A stretch of DNA of 64,000 nt. It comes from Chersky-840 sp050011815. Its GTDB lineage: Bacteria > Actinomycetota > Acidimicrobiia > Acidimicrobiales > UBA8190. This document shows, piece after piece, positions 53,391 through 61,458 of this stretch. Within the stretch, counting starts at the first letter, position 1, and every line of letters starts with the position of its first letter. The notes under the pieces are model-generated. The model saw only the letters and a program-made list of their open reading frames with translations. It ran no database searches and was not told where the DNA came from. A program made the position numbers and the translations under genes. The stretch is from positions 1 to 64,000 of the forward strand of contig JBEKIJ010000018.1 in assembly GCA_050011815.1 (NCBI GenBank), written 5' to 3'.

Positions 53391-54842
53391 TCAGGATCGG
53401 AGCGATGCGCCGATCTGGCTGACCGGGATTCCCGGGACGTTGAACCCGGTGTCGATGATCGCCGTCAACCCCGAGGCGATCGATCCATACCCACCGAGTG
53501 CGAAACACAGGACCGAGGACGGACAGGCGATCGAAGTGAGCCAGGACGTCGTGACGCCGGTCCCACTGGGGGCAACCGGCGCCTCGAGAGAGCTCCAGGC
53601 TCCCCCGGATGTCGACGAGATGTACGCGAAGATCGCCGAGCCCGTCTTCGACAACAACGAGGGGGAGCCGTAGTAGGAACCGATGACGGTGCAGTGCAGT
53701 TCCGGCGCACACGACACAATGGTGGGGTACGCCAGATAGTCCGGGCCCGTGGAGTTGGCGGGAAGCGGAACCACCCTGGCGGTCCAGCTCCCTCCGACGA
53801 GTGATTCGGTAAAGGGAACATAGACCTTGGCACTGTTCTCGTAGTCCCCGATGGCGGCGCAGGTGGCGTCGGAGGCACACGAGACCGACGAGAAGTTCAT
53901 CGTCGTGTAGCCGACGGTGTCATCAATGTCGGCGGGACTGGGCACCTGCACCGTGGTCCAGGTCCCTCCCGACAAGGTGTCGGCGAAACCGCCGGTCGGT
54001 TCTCCGGTCCCCAGACTCGAGAAGGAGCCGACGCCCGTGCATCCACTGGCGATGCACGAAACGGCGTCGATCGAATCGAGAAGGCTGGGAGCGGGCGCAT
54101 CGAGAGGGACCCAGTGGCCCGACGACAGCCAATCGATCAGTGCGCCACCGTCATCGCTCCCGTCATAGGACCCGATGACCGCGCACGCGCGGGCCGAGCC
54201 ACACGAGACCCCGCTCAGCATCGTGGGGAGTTGAAGGGTGCCGGCATCGCTGGGCAAGGGTGCGGCGGTCACGGTCCAGGTGCCGGCCGAGAGGGTCTCG
54301 ATGAACGGAGAACCCTCCTCGACATCGGGCCCGACGTACCCGATGGCCGCGCACGTCCCGTCAGAGCCACACGAGACCGAGGTCAAAAAGACACCCTGAC
54401 CGGTCGTCGAGATGCCGGCGGGAAGCGGTGCCCGACTTGCCGTCCACGTCCCGTTCGCCAAGGTGTCGATCAGACCCTCGGCGGCGCTTCCGGCCACGTC
54501 ATAGTCGCCGACGGCGACACATGACGTGGTGGAGGCGCAGGCGACCGAGGTGATGTGCCCTTCGGCCCCCTCCGCGTCGGTCGGGAGGGGCGGAACCTCG
54601 GTCGCCCAATGATCCGACGCCAGCACGTCGAAGAACGGCCTGTCCTGGGGGAAATTCGGACCGTTCTGGACATAGTCGCCGGCGGCCACGCAGAAGCTCG
54701 ACGTCGGGCACGCCAACGAACTGAGCTCGGCCGAAGTCGTCGGCGGAAGCGGAGCGGGCTCGGGAAGCCAGCACGCAGTGAGCAACACCCCGGCGCCGAG
54801 GCACGCGATCACGGCAGAGACGGACTTTCGAACGTGTCTCAC
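53391..54842 (-). CDS. lipoprotein with eight Cys-pair repeats (propeller-like)
   Basis: 483 residues. The lipobox is GVLLTAC, lipidated Cys24. The mature part is eight repeats of about 56 residues, each with S-[VI]-x-C-x5-C-x-A-x-G-x-Y (Cys pairs 45/51, 102/108, 158/164, 214/220, 263/268, 322/328, 378/384, 440/446) and most with a G-x-W-T then PLP element. Each pair is spaced for a local disulfide. This should fold as an eight-bladed beta-propeller on the outer face of the membrane; similar CVAVG repeats exist in exported actinobacterial proteins of unknown role. The GTG has a G-rich ribosome-binding site. Codon use looks less GC-rich than its neighbours. Confidence 0.8.
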   Translation of the reverse strand: MRHVRKSVSAVIACLGAGVLLTACWLPEPAPLPPTTSAELSSLACPTSSFCVAAGDYVQNGPNFPQDRPFFDVLASDHWATEVPPLPTDAEGAEGHITSVACASTTSCVAVGDYDVAGSAAEGLIDTLANGTWTASRAPLPAGISTTGQGVFLTSVSCGSDGTCAAIGYVGPDVEEGSPFIETLSAGTWTVTAAPLPSDAGTLQLPTMLSGVSCGSARACAVIGSYDGSDDGGALIDWLSSGHWVPLDAPAPSLLDSIDAVSCIASGCTGVGSFSSLGTGEPTGGFADTLSGGTWTTVQVPSPADIDDTVGYTTMNFSSVSCASDATCAAIGDYENSAKVYVPFTESLVGGSWTARVVPLPANSTGPDYLAYPTIVSCAPELHCTVIGSYYGSPSLLSKTGSAIFAYISSTSGGAWSSLEAPVAPSGTGVTTSWLTSIACPSSVLCFALGGYGSIASGLTAIIDTGFNVPGIPVSQIGASLRS

Positions 54843-54989
54843 ACCGACCCCCCACTAGACCATCCAGGCTAGGCATTTCCGGCCCGGTCGGAATCGTCAA
54901 AACTGACGGCGGTCAGCTGCGGATCACCGACGTCCGCACCCTCACCGACCGGTGGACGAGAGGCGAGGCCCCCTCTTCGAGGTGAGCCG

Positions 54990-56570
54990 TCAGGTGGGCT
55001 GGTAGACGCCGAACACCTGGCGCAGGACGTCGGACACCTCGCCCAAGGTGGCCATGCGCCGCAACGCCTCGCGCATGGGCACGAGGAGGTTCTGGGTGCC
55101 CCGGGCCGCCGCCTCGACATCGGCCAGGGCGGCGTCGACGGCCGACTGGTCCCGCTCGGCCCGCACCCGCCGGGTCCGCTCGATCTGGGCCCGCTGCTGG
55201 GCGGGGTCGATGGGAAACACCTCGGTCGTCTCGGCCGCCTCGTCGGTGAACTTGTTCACGCCCACCACGATCTTCTCGCCGTCGTCGACGGCCTTGGCGA
55301 ACTCGTAGGCGGCCATCTCGATCTCGCCCTGCATGAACCGGGCCTCGATGGCGGCCACGGCCCCGCCCAGGGCGTCGATCCGCTCGAGGTACTCCCACGC
55401 CCCCTTCTCGACCTCGTCGGTGAGCTCCTCCACGAAGTACGACCCCGCCAGCGGGTCGACGGTGTCGACCACCCCCGACTCGTACCCGATCACCTGCTGG
55501 GTCCGCAGCGCGATCTTCGCGGCGTTGGTGGTGGGCAGCCCGAGCGCCTCGTCGAACCCGTTGGTGTGCAGGCTCTGGGTGCCCCCGAGCACCGCGGCGA
55601 GCGCCTGGAGGGTGACCCGCACGATGTTGTTCTCGGGTTGCTGGGCGGTGAGCGTGGACCCCCCGGTCTGGGTGTGGAACCGCAGCAGCTTGGACCGCTC
55701 GTCCTTGGCCCCGAACCGCTCGGTCATGATCTTGGCCCACATCCGCCTCGAGGCCCGGTACTTGGCCACCTCCTCGAAGAGGTTGTTGTGCGCGTTCCAG
55801 AAGAACGACAGCCGCGGGGCGAAGGCGTCCACGTCGAGCCCGGCCGCCACCGCCGCTTCGATGTAGGCGATCCCGTCGGCGAGGGTGAAGGCGATCTCCT
55901 GCACCGCCGTGGACCCGGCTTCCCGGATGTGGTAGCCCGAGATCGAGATGCTGTTCCAGTTGGGCAGCTTCTCCGCGCAGTAGGCGAAGGTGTCGGTGAT
56001 GAGCCGCATCGACGACCGCGGCGGGTAGATGTAGGTCCCCCGCGCCACGTACTCCTTCAAGATGTCGTTCTGGATGGTGCCGCCCAGGCTCTGGGGCGCC
56101 ACCCCCTGCTCGTCGGCCACGAGCTCGTAGAACAGCAACAGGATGGCGGCGGTGGCGTTGATGGTCATCGACGTGGTGACCTTGTCGAGGGGCAGTCCCG
56201 CCAGCAGCAGTCGCATGTCGGCCAGCGAGTCGATGGCCACCCCGACCTTGCCCACCTCGCCCTCGGCCCGCACGTGGTCGGAGTCGAGCCCCATCTGGGT
56301 GGGCAGGTCGAAGGCACACGACAGCCCGGTCTGGCCCGCCCCCAGCAGGAACTTGAACCGCTCGTTGGTGTCCTCGGCGGTCCCGAACCCCGCGTACTGC
56401 CGCATGGTCCACAACCGGCCCCGGTACATGCTGGGGTAGATGCCCCGGGTGTAGGGGGCCTGGCCGGGCTCCCCCAACCGGCTCCCGGGATCCCACCCCT
56501 CGAGATCGGCGGGCCCGTACACGGGCCGGACCTCGATGCCCGAATCGGTCCGCCGTACCTCGTCGCTCAC
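54990..56570 (-). CDS. methylmalonyl-CoA mutase large (catalytic) chain, without B12 domain
   Basis: 526 residues of the TIM-barrel catalytic chain. Family motifs include RLWTMRQYAGFGTAEDTNER (Tyr59 at the position of the substrate-binding Tyr), YPPRSSMRLITDTFAY (Arg189 at the carboxylate-binding Arg), NSISISGYHIREAGSTA and RLSFFWNAHNN. Tyr and Arg at these places favour methylmalonyl-CoA over isobutyryl-CoA, where Phe and Gln are found. The cobalamin-binding domain is absent, as in the two-subunit archaeal/actinobacterial type, so a small subunit must be encoded elsewhere. The GTG start lies 7 nt after TAACCT (leaderless type). Confidence 0.93.
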   Translation of the reverse strand: MSDEVRRTDSGIEVRPVYGPADLEGWDPGSRLGEPGQAPYTRGIYPSMYRGRLWTMRQYAGFGTAEDTNERFKFLLGAGQTGLSCAFDLPTQMGLDSDHVRAEGEVGKVGVAIDSLADMRLLLAGLPLDKVTTSMTINATAAILLLFYELVADEQGVAPQSLGGTIQNDILKEYVARGTYIYPPRSSMRLITDTFAYCAEKLPNWNSISISGYHIREAGSTAVQEIAFTLADGIAYIEAAVAAGLDVDAFAPRLSFFWNAHNNLFEEVAKYRASRRMWAKIMTERFGAKDERSKLLRFHTQTGGSTLTAQQPENNIVRVTLQALAAVLGGTQSLHTNGFDEALGLPTTNAAKIALRTQQVIGYESGVVDTVDPLAGSYFVEELTDEVEKGAWEYLERIDALGGAVAAIEARFMQGEIEMAAYEFAKAVDDGEKIVVGVNKFTDEAAETTEVFPIDPAQQRAQIERTRRVRAERDQSAVDAALADVEAAARGTQNLLVPMREALRRMATLGEVSDVLRQVFGVYQPT

Positions 56571-56577
56571 CCGTCCC

Positions 56578-56583
56578 AGGTTA
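56578..56583 (-). promoter_or_regulatory. -10 box of the mutase gene
   Basis: TAACCT on the minus strand, 7 nt before the GTG at 56570; consistent with a leaderless mRNA. The short distance leaves no room for a B12 riboswitch. Confidence 0.45.
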
Positions 56584-56630
56584 CGGACTGCCGCCGCCCC
56601 AGGACCAGTCTCGACGGTCCCTGCCGCTGC

Positions 56631-57809
56631 TCAGGCCCCCGCCGGGGCCACGGCGTGGGGCATGCACAGATCGTCGTACTCGGCGATCACGATGGGTGCG
56701 GCATTCTCGCCGCACGCCGCGCACTGCGGGTCCCGCCGCACCTTGAAGGTCCGGAACGACTCCTCCAGCGCGTCGTAGGCCAGCAACCGGCCCACCAGGG
56801 GGTCGCCGATCCCGAGCAACATCTTGATGGCCTCGACGGCCTGGATGGACCCGATGATGCCGGGCAGCACACCGAGCACCCCCGCCTCGGCGCACGACGG
56901 TGCCAGCTCGGCGGGCGGCGGCTCGGGGATCATGCACCGGTAGCACGGCCCCTTGTAGGGGTCGAAGATCGTGGCCTGTCCCTCGAACCGGAAGATCGAC
57001 CCGTGGACCACGGGGATCCGCTTCAGCAGTGACGCGTCGTTCACCAGGTACCGCGTGGGGAAGTTGTCGGTCCCGTCGACGATGAGATCGTACCCGTCGA
57101 TGATGTCGAGGATGTTGTCCGCCCCCAACCGCACGTCGTAGGTGACGACGTCGACGTCGGGGTTCAGGGCGGTGAGCGTCTTCTTGGCCGAGTCCACCTT
57201 GCGCTCGCCGATCCGGTCCATCGAGTGCAGGATCTGGCGCTGGAGGTTCGAGGCGTCCACCACGTCCATGTCGATGATCCCGATGGTCCCCACCCCCGCC
57301 GCGGCCAGGTAGAGCGCGGCGGGCGATCCCAGGCCGCCGGCCCCGAGGAGCAGCACCCGCGAGTCGAGCAGCTTGAGCTGCCCCTCCTCCCCCACCTCGT
57401 TGACGAGCAGGTGGCGTTGGTACCGGTTGCGCTGCTCGGGCGTCAGCGTGCGCGGCGTCTTCCAGGGACGGCCCTCGTCCTTCCACCGGTTGAACCCCCC
57501 CACGAGCGACACCACGTCGCTGTAGCCGAGCTCGTTCATGGTCTTGGCCGCGAAGGCCGACCGCACCCCACCGGCGCAGTACACGACGACCGGGGCGGAC
57601 TTGTCGGGGACCCTGCCCTCGACCGAGAACTCGAGCTGGCCCCGGGGCAGATGCACGGCGCCGGGGATGGCCCCCTGCTCGTACTCGTCGGGCTCCCGTA
57701 CGTCGAGCCACACCACCCCGTCCTCGTCGAGGCGCGGCTGGACCTCGTCGGCCTGGGCTTCGCGGATGGCCGACTTGGCGTCGCTCAACAGCTCTCTGGC
57801 AGTGGCCAC
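56631..57809 (-). CDS. rhodanese-ThiF/MoeB fusion (sulfur-carrier adenylyltransferase/sulfurtransferase)
   Basis: About 392 residues. The N-terminal rhodanese domain (20-112) has WLDVREPDEYEQGAIPGAVH and the active Cys78 in VVYCAGGVRSAF. The C-terminal E1-like domain (about 120-392) has YQRHLLVNEVGEEGQ, the ATP loop LLLGAGGLGSPAALYL, IIDMDVVDASNLQRQ, and two CxxC pairs for zinc (CYRC and CAAC). It would adenylate and sulfurate a ubiquitin-like carrier (MoaD, ThiS or CysO type). The usual order in MoeZ/MoeBR is ThiF then rhodanese, so the order is reversed. GTG 57809 was preferred over TTG 57821 because of spacing from GGAAGG. Confidence 0.9.
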   Translation of the reverse strand: MATARELLSDAKSAIREAQADEVQPRLDEDGVVWLDVREPDEYEQGAIPGAVHLPRGQLEFSVEGRVPDKSAPVVVYCAGGVRSAFAAKTMNELGYSDVVSLVGGFNRWKDEGRPWKTPRTLTPEQRNRYQRHLLVNEVGEEGQLKLLDSRVLLLGAGGLGSPAALYLAAAGVGTIGIIDMDVVDASNLQRQILHSMDRIGERKVDSAKKTLTALNPDVDVVTYDVRLGADNILDIIDGYDLIVDGTDNFPTRYLVNDASLLKRIPVVHGSIFRFEGQATIFDPYKGPCYRCMIPEPPPAELAPSCAEAGVLGVLPGIIGSIQAVEAIKMLLGIGDPLVGRLLAYDALEESFRTFKVRRDPQCAACGENAAPIVIAEYDDLCMPHAVAPAGA

Positions 57810-57962
57810 GAATATCAACACCTTCCGGGTTCCGGCTCGTGGTTCAGGCCCCCGAGCCGTCCTACGTGCAGGTAAACCCTACTACCGGGGTCAACATTCC
57901 CGCCCAAGGTGCCCGTCGGGCCGTTCGTGGGCGCCGATCGTCGGAGCCGGTGGTCGGATCGG

Positions 57963-57968
57963 TAGCTT
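57963..57968 (+). promoter_or_regulatory. -10 box of the nitroreductase gene
   Basis: TAGCTT ends 8 nt before ATG 57977. No ribosome-binding site is seen. The rest of the 167-bp divergent gap to 57809 shows no other element. Confidence 0.4.
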
Positions 57969-57976
57969 TCTCGTCC

Positions 57977-58582
57977 ATGGAGCTGGCCGACGCCGTGCGC
58001 CGGCGCAGGATGGTGCGCAGCTTCTCGGGCGAACCGCTCTCCCCCGCCGTCCTCGACCGGGTGCTCGAGCTGGCCTGCTCGGCTCCGTCGGCGGGCAACA
58101 CCGGGGGTTGGGACGCCGTGGTCATGGCCGGCCCCGACGAGACCGCCCCCTTCTGGGACGCCACCACCACCGCGGAGTGGCGGGCCCGGTCCCGTCGTTG
58201 GCCCGGACTGGCCTGCGCCCCGGTGGTCGTGGCCCTCTTCGTCGCCCCCGACGCCTACCCCGCCCGCTACCGGGAGCCCGACAAACAAGACAGCGGCCTC
58301 GGGGAGGGGATCGACGCCTGGCCCGTGCCCTACTGGTTCGTCGACGGTGGCTTCGCCGCCCTGGTCATGTTGCTGGCCGCCGCCGACGCCGGTCTCGGCG
58401 CCTGCTTCCTCGGCAACTTCCGGGGCGAGGCCGCCCTGCGCGCCGCGCTGGGTGTCCCCGAGGACCGCCGCTACATCGGAGCCGTCCTCATGGGCGACCC
58501 GGGCGGAGACGACCCGCCCTCGGCCTCGGTGGCCAGGGGGGGACGCCAACCTTCGGACGTCCTCCATCGCGCAACGTGGTGA
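57977..58582 (+). CDS. nitroreductase-family flavoprotein
   Basis: 201 residues. The N-terminal FMN-phosphate motif is RRRRMVRSFSGEPLSPAVLD, then the substrate-side segment ACSAPSAGNTGGWDAVVM, and C-terminal LGACFLGNF for FMN contact. The chain is short but complete for the family. Members reduce nitro, quinone or ene substrates, or act in cofactor synthesis. It could be the separate counterpart of the FMN domain that is fused to CofE in mycobacteria, but nothing in the sequence proves that. The next gene follows after 26 bp but has its own -10 box. Confidence 0.85.
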   Translation: MELADAVRRRRMVRSFSGEPLSPAVLDRVLELACSAPSAGNTGGWDAVVMAGPDETAPFWDATTTAEWRARSRRWPGLACAPVVVALFVAPDAYPARYREPDKQDSGLGEGIDAWPVPYWFVDGGFAALVMLLAAADAGLGACFLGNFRGEAALRAALGVPEDRRYIGAVLMGDPGGDDPPSASVARGGRQPSDVLHRATW

Positions 58583-58596
58583 GACCACCGGGGTCA

Positions 58597-58602
58597 TAGG
58601 CT
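58597..58602 (+). promoter_or_regulatory. -10 box of the AhpD-like gene
   Basis: TAGGCT ends 6 nt before GTG 58609, which fits leaderless transcription even though the gene lies just behind the nitroreductase gene. Confidence 0.45.
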
Positions 58603-58608
58603 GGCCCG

Positions 58609-59091
58609 GTGGCCCGAATAACGGTTCCCGCCGGCGACGGCGGCGACGCCGTCCAGGTGTGGAACCTCCGCCCCGAGATGGGCCGGGCCGTCACCCGTCT
58701 CGTCGACGCCGCCTACAACCAGAGCATCCTGCCCGTGCGCGTCCGCGAGGGCGCCCGCATGCGCATCGCCCAGCTCAACGACTGCCCGGTGTGCTTGGCC
58801 TTCCGGGCCACGTCGGTCAAGGACCAGGGCGTCACCGAGGACTTCTACCGCCACGTCGCCGACCACGACACGGCCGATGGCTACAGCCCCCAGGAGCACC
58901 TCGCCATCGAATACGCCGAGCGCTTCGCCCTGGACCACCTGAGCATCGACGACGCCTTCTTCGCCCGCCTGGCGCTCTGCTTCACCGACGCCGAGATCCT
59001 GGACCTCACCATCTGCCTGGCCGCCTTCTTGGGCCTGGGCCGGATGCTCCGCTCCCTCGGGATCGACGAGACCTCACTCCTCGACGTCTGA
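58609..59091 (+). CDS. carboxymuconolactone decarboxylase / AhpD-like protein
   Basis: A 160-residue all-helical protein of the AhpD-like fold. The redox motif is NDCPVCLAFR with Cys59 and Cys62, the CxxC seen in AhpD-type peroxidase partners, and the helical core includes HLAIEYAERFALDH with the conserved Glu. It is probably a peroxidase or thiol-disulfide enzyme rather than a true decarboxylase. It ends with an 18-bp overlap with the convergent membrane-protein gene. Confidence 0.87.
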   Translation: MARITVPAGDGGDAVQVWNLRPEMGRAVTRLVDAAYNQSILPVRVREGARMRIAQLNDCPVCLAFRATSVKDQGVTEDFYRHVADHDTADGYSPQEHLAIEYAERFALDHLSIDDAFFARLALCFTDAEILDLTICLAAFLGLGRMLRSLGIDETSLLDV

Positions 59092-59691
59092 GTGCACCGG
59101 CGCCGGGTGCCGGCGCAACCGGGGCCCGAGCCGTCCCGCCACGAGCACGCTCTCCACGAAAGCCAGGACGGCGATGTACAGAGGGAAGGTGACGACATAG
59201 GCGGAGACGTGCTTCACCGTGAGCAGCGTGATCACGGCGTTGATGCACGACCCGATGTAGACCGCCGAGCTCTCCGAACCCGGGGCCCGCCACGACTTCA
59301 CGACGGTGGGCACCCCCGCCAGCGCGTCGGCCACCACCGCCGCGGCCAGAGCCACCAGACCCTGACGAGTCACCAGCCACCCGATGGTGCCGCCGATCGA
59401 CAACGCACCGCAGGTGTAGTCGAGCCGGCTCAGCTTCCACACCGACTTGGGGTTGACGAACGAAGCCCCGAACACCACCAAGGGGCCGAACCCCACCGTG
59501 AACGTCAACACCGACTCCAGGCCCACGCCCTTGTCGACCTCGACGGCGAACGCCAGCAGCGGGGCCACGGCCCACAAGAGCCAGGTGACCCGATTGGGCT
59601 GTGTCTTTCCCCGGATCGTGTCCACCGCGTAGGACGTCGCCCCGGCGAGGCCGATGGCAGCGCCGAGGAACACGAAGTGGACGTTCAGCAC
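59074..59691 (-). CDS. six-helix membrane protein of unknown function
   Basis: 205 residues. About six hydrophobic helices are visible, beginning HFVFLGAAIGLAGATSYAVD. The first loop is GKTQPNRVTWLLWAVAPLLA; the conserved-looking motif GKTQPNRVTW near residue 28 is polar and could bind a ligand. The fold size resembles small transporters (PnuC- or SWEET-like), but I do not recognise the family. The GTG start is 59691. It overlaps the AhpD-like gene end by 18 bp. Confidence 0.75.
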   Translation of the reverse strand: MLNVHFVFLGAAIGLAGATSYAVDTIRGKTQPNRVTWLLWAVAPLLAFAVEVDKGVGLESVLTFTVGFGPLVVFGASFVNPKSVWKLSRLDYTCGALSIGGTIGWLVTRQGLVALAAAVVADALAGVPTVVKSWRAPGSESSAVYIGSCINAVITLLTVKHVSAYVVTFPLYIAVLAFVESVLVAGRLGPRLRRHPAPVHSDVEE

Positions 59692-59790
59692 GGCCTCTCA
59701 CTCTGCCCCACCGGGGGCGGGCGTGGGGGCTGGTGCGGCGGGCGGAGGCGTGGGCGGCGTGGCCGGAGCGGAGCGGGGCCGATTCCCCCT

Positions 59791-61458
59791 TCAGGAGTTT
59801 TCGGCCGGGCTCCCCGGGACCTCGAACCCCGTCGTCAGGGTCCCCGGCGCCCACAACGACTCGGATTCGGTCGCTACGGGCGATTCGGTCGCTACGGGCG
59901 ATTCGGTCGATTCGGTCGCTACGGGCGATTCAGGCACGACCCGATCCGGCGTCGCCGGTGGGGCTTCGGGTGCCTCGATCGCGTCGAGGAGGAGGGACGG
60001 TCCCTGGACGTACCGGCATCCGAGGGCGTGCAGCTCGGTGGCCTGTCGGCGTGACTCCACACCCTGCGCCACGACGGTGAGCTCGAGGGCCCGGCCGAGC
60101 TCGATCAACCCCCGCACCAGGGCGGCCGCTTCCCGACTGAGCGTATGGGCGCGCTCGGCCGAGTCCACCGAGGCCGTGGCCGGATGCGAAGCGGGAGCCG
60201 GGCCGGGCGGCTCCGCGTCGCCGTCACCGGGCTCGTCGCCGAGCGCGGCCACGAGGTCGGGGGCGAGCTTGAGCCCGGAGATCGGCAACCGCTGGACCAG
60301 CGCCAGGTTCGACGGCCCCGCCCCGAAGTCGTCGAGGGCCACGAGGACGCCTCGTTCCTCGAGGGCGCGCAGGGTCGTCTCGGTGGAGGCCAGGGCGGCC
60401 GCCGAGGGCTCGCGTATGTCGAGACCCAGCACCGACGGTGAGACACCGTGCTGGGCCGTGAGCTCGTCGACGATCTCGACCAGGACGGGATCCGCCACGA
60501 GCGACGGCGCCACCTTGACCCACATCCGGAGATCCTGGGCCCGGCCCGGCTCCACGCTCCGGGCGCTCACCTCGGCCAGCGCGGTGTCGAGCACCCACCG
60601 CCCGATCGGCACGGCCAGCCCGGCCTCGTCGACGAGATCGAGCGGTGCCTGGGGTTGGTCGACGTCGGGCCCGGGCTGGCGCCACCCCAAGATGGCCGCC
60701 TCACCGACCGACACCCCCGTCTCGAGGTCGACGATGGCCTCGTACTCGAGGACGAGGTCGTCTTCCTCGAGCGCGGCCCGCAGGTCCCGTCGGCTCTGGG
60801 ACCGAACCTCGACGTGCTCGCGCATGGTTGGATCGAACAGCTTCCACGACGCGCCCCCCTGGTCCTTGGCCCGCCGCATGGCCAGCGAGGCATCGCCCAG
60901 AAGGGTCTCGAACGACGTGACACCGGAGGGCGCCTCCCGAGGCGTGGTCACGACCACACCGATGCTCGCCGACAGCTGGTGCTCGACCCCCTCGACCGAC
61001 GCCGGCCGGCTCAACTCCTCGAGGATCCGCGTCGCCATCTGAGAGGCCAGGGCGGTGGAGGCCACATAGGGGCACACCAAGACGAACTCGTCGCCGGCGA
61101 ACCGCGCCACGGTGTCGGACTTCCGGCGCGCGGCGGACAGGCGCGCCGCGGCGTCGTGCAGCAGCTCGTCACCGACATTGTGCCCGTACAACTCATTGAC
61201 CTCGCCGAATCCGTCCAGCGCCACGACGAGCACCGCCAACGACGCGCCGTCCTCGCGACACCTCGCCGTCGCCTCTTCGAACCGCTCCTCGAGCACCGAC
61301 CGGTTGGGCAGGCCGGTGAGCTGGTCGCGCCGGGCCTGCTCCTCGTCGGCCCGGTCCCGGGACGGGAGGATGGCACCGAGCCCCTTGCCGAGCCCGCGCC
61401 GACGAGACACGACGGGCCGCTTCGGCTCGTCCGGCCCCCCCGTGACGTCGTCGATCAA
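59791..61458 (-). CDS. degenerate GGDEF-EAL protein with ParB-like N-terminus
   Basis: 555 residues. Residues 18-34 (SRRRGLGKGLGAILPSR) match the ParA-interacting N-terminal peptide of ParB proteins. GGDEF domain (about 43-210): the motif is AGDEF at 121-125, the inhibitory-site RxxD is kept (Arg112, Asp115), but the first metal Asp is Ala80. EAL domain (about 225-495): the EAL Glu is lost (GEAAILGW), Asn is Lys315, the later Glu is Gln465, while DDFGAG (376-381) and Lys397 stay. It is probably a c-di-GMP sensor or scaffold, not an enzyme. TTG 61458 has GGAG 7 nt upstream; GTG 61410 would begin the protein exactly at SRRRGLGK. Confidence 0.85.
   Translation of the reverse strand: MIDDVTGGPDEPKRPVVSRRRGLGKGLGAILPSRDRADEEQARRDQLTGLPNRSVLEERFEEATARCREDGASLAVLVVALDGFGEVNELYGHNVGDELLHDAAARLSAARRKSDTVARFAGDEFVLVCPYVASTALASQMATRILEELSRPASVEGVEHQLSASIGVVVTTPREAPSGVTSFETLLGDASLAMRRAKDQGGASWKLFDPTMREHVEVRSQSRRDLRAALEEDDLVLEYEAIVDLETGVSVGEAAILGWRQPGPDVDQPQAPLDLVDEAGLAVPIGRWVLDTALAEVSARSVEPGRAQDLRMWVKVAPSLVADPVLVEIVDELTAQHGVSPSVLGLDIREPSAAALASTETTLRALEERGVLVALDDFGAGPSNLALVQRLPISGLKLAPDLVAALGDEPGDGDAEPPGPAPASHPATASVDSAERAHTLSREAAALVRGLIELGRALELTVVAQGVESRRQATELHALGCRYVQGPSLLLDAIEAPEAPPATPDRVVPESPVATESTESPVATESPVATESESLWAPGTLTTGFEVPGSPAENS
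59862..59930. repeat. 18-bp repeats at the 3' end of the GGDEF-EAL gene
   Basis: Three near-exact copies of an 18-bp unit (59881-59898 CGATTCGGTCGCTACGGG is one), with a 9-bp half copy between the second and third, encode SPVATE-type repeats in the C-terminal tail. Copy changes would keep the reading frame. Confidence 0.85.

Noticed and set aside
56571..56630. B12 riboswitch near the mutase gene
   Set aside because: The gene starts 7 nt after a -10 box, and the gap to the next gene is only 60 bp.
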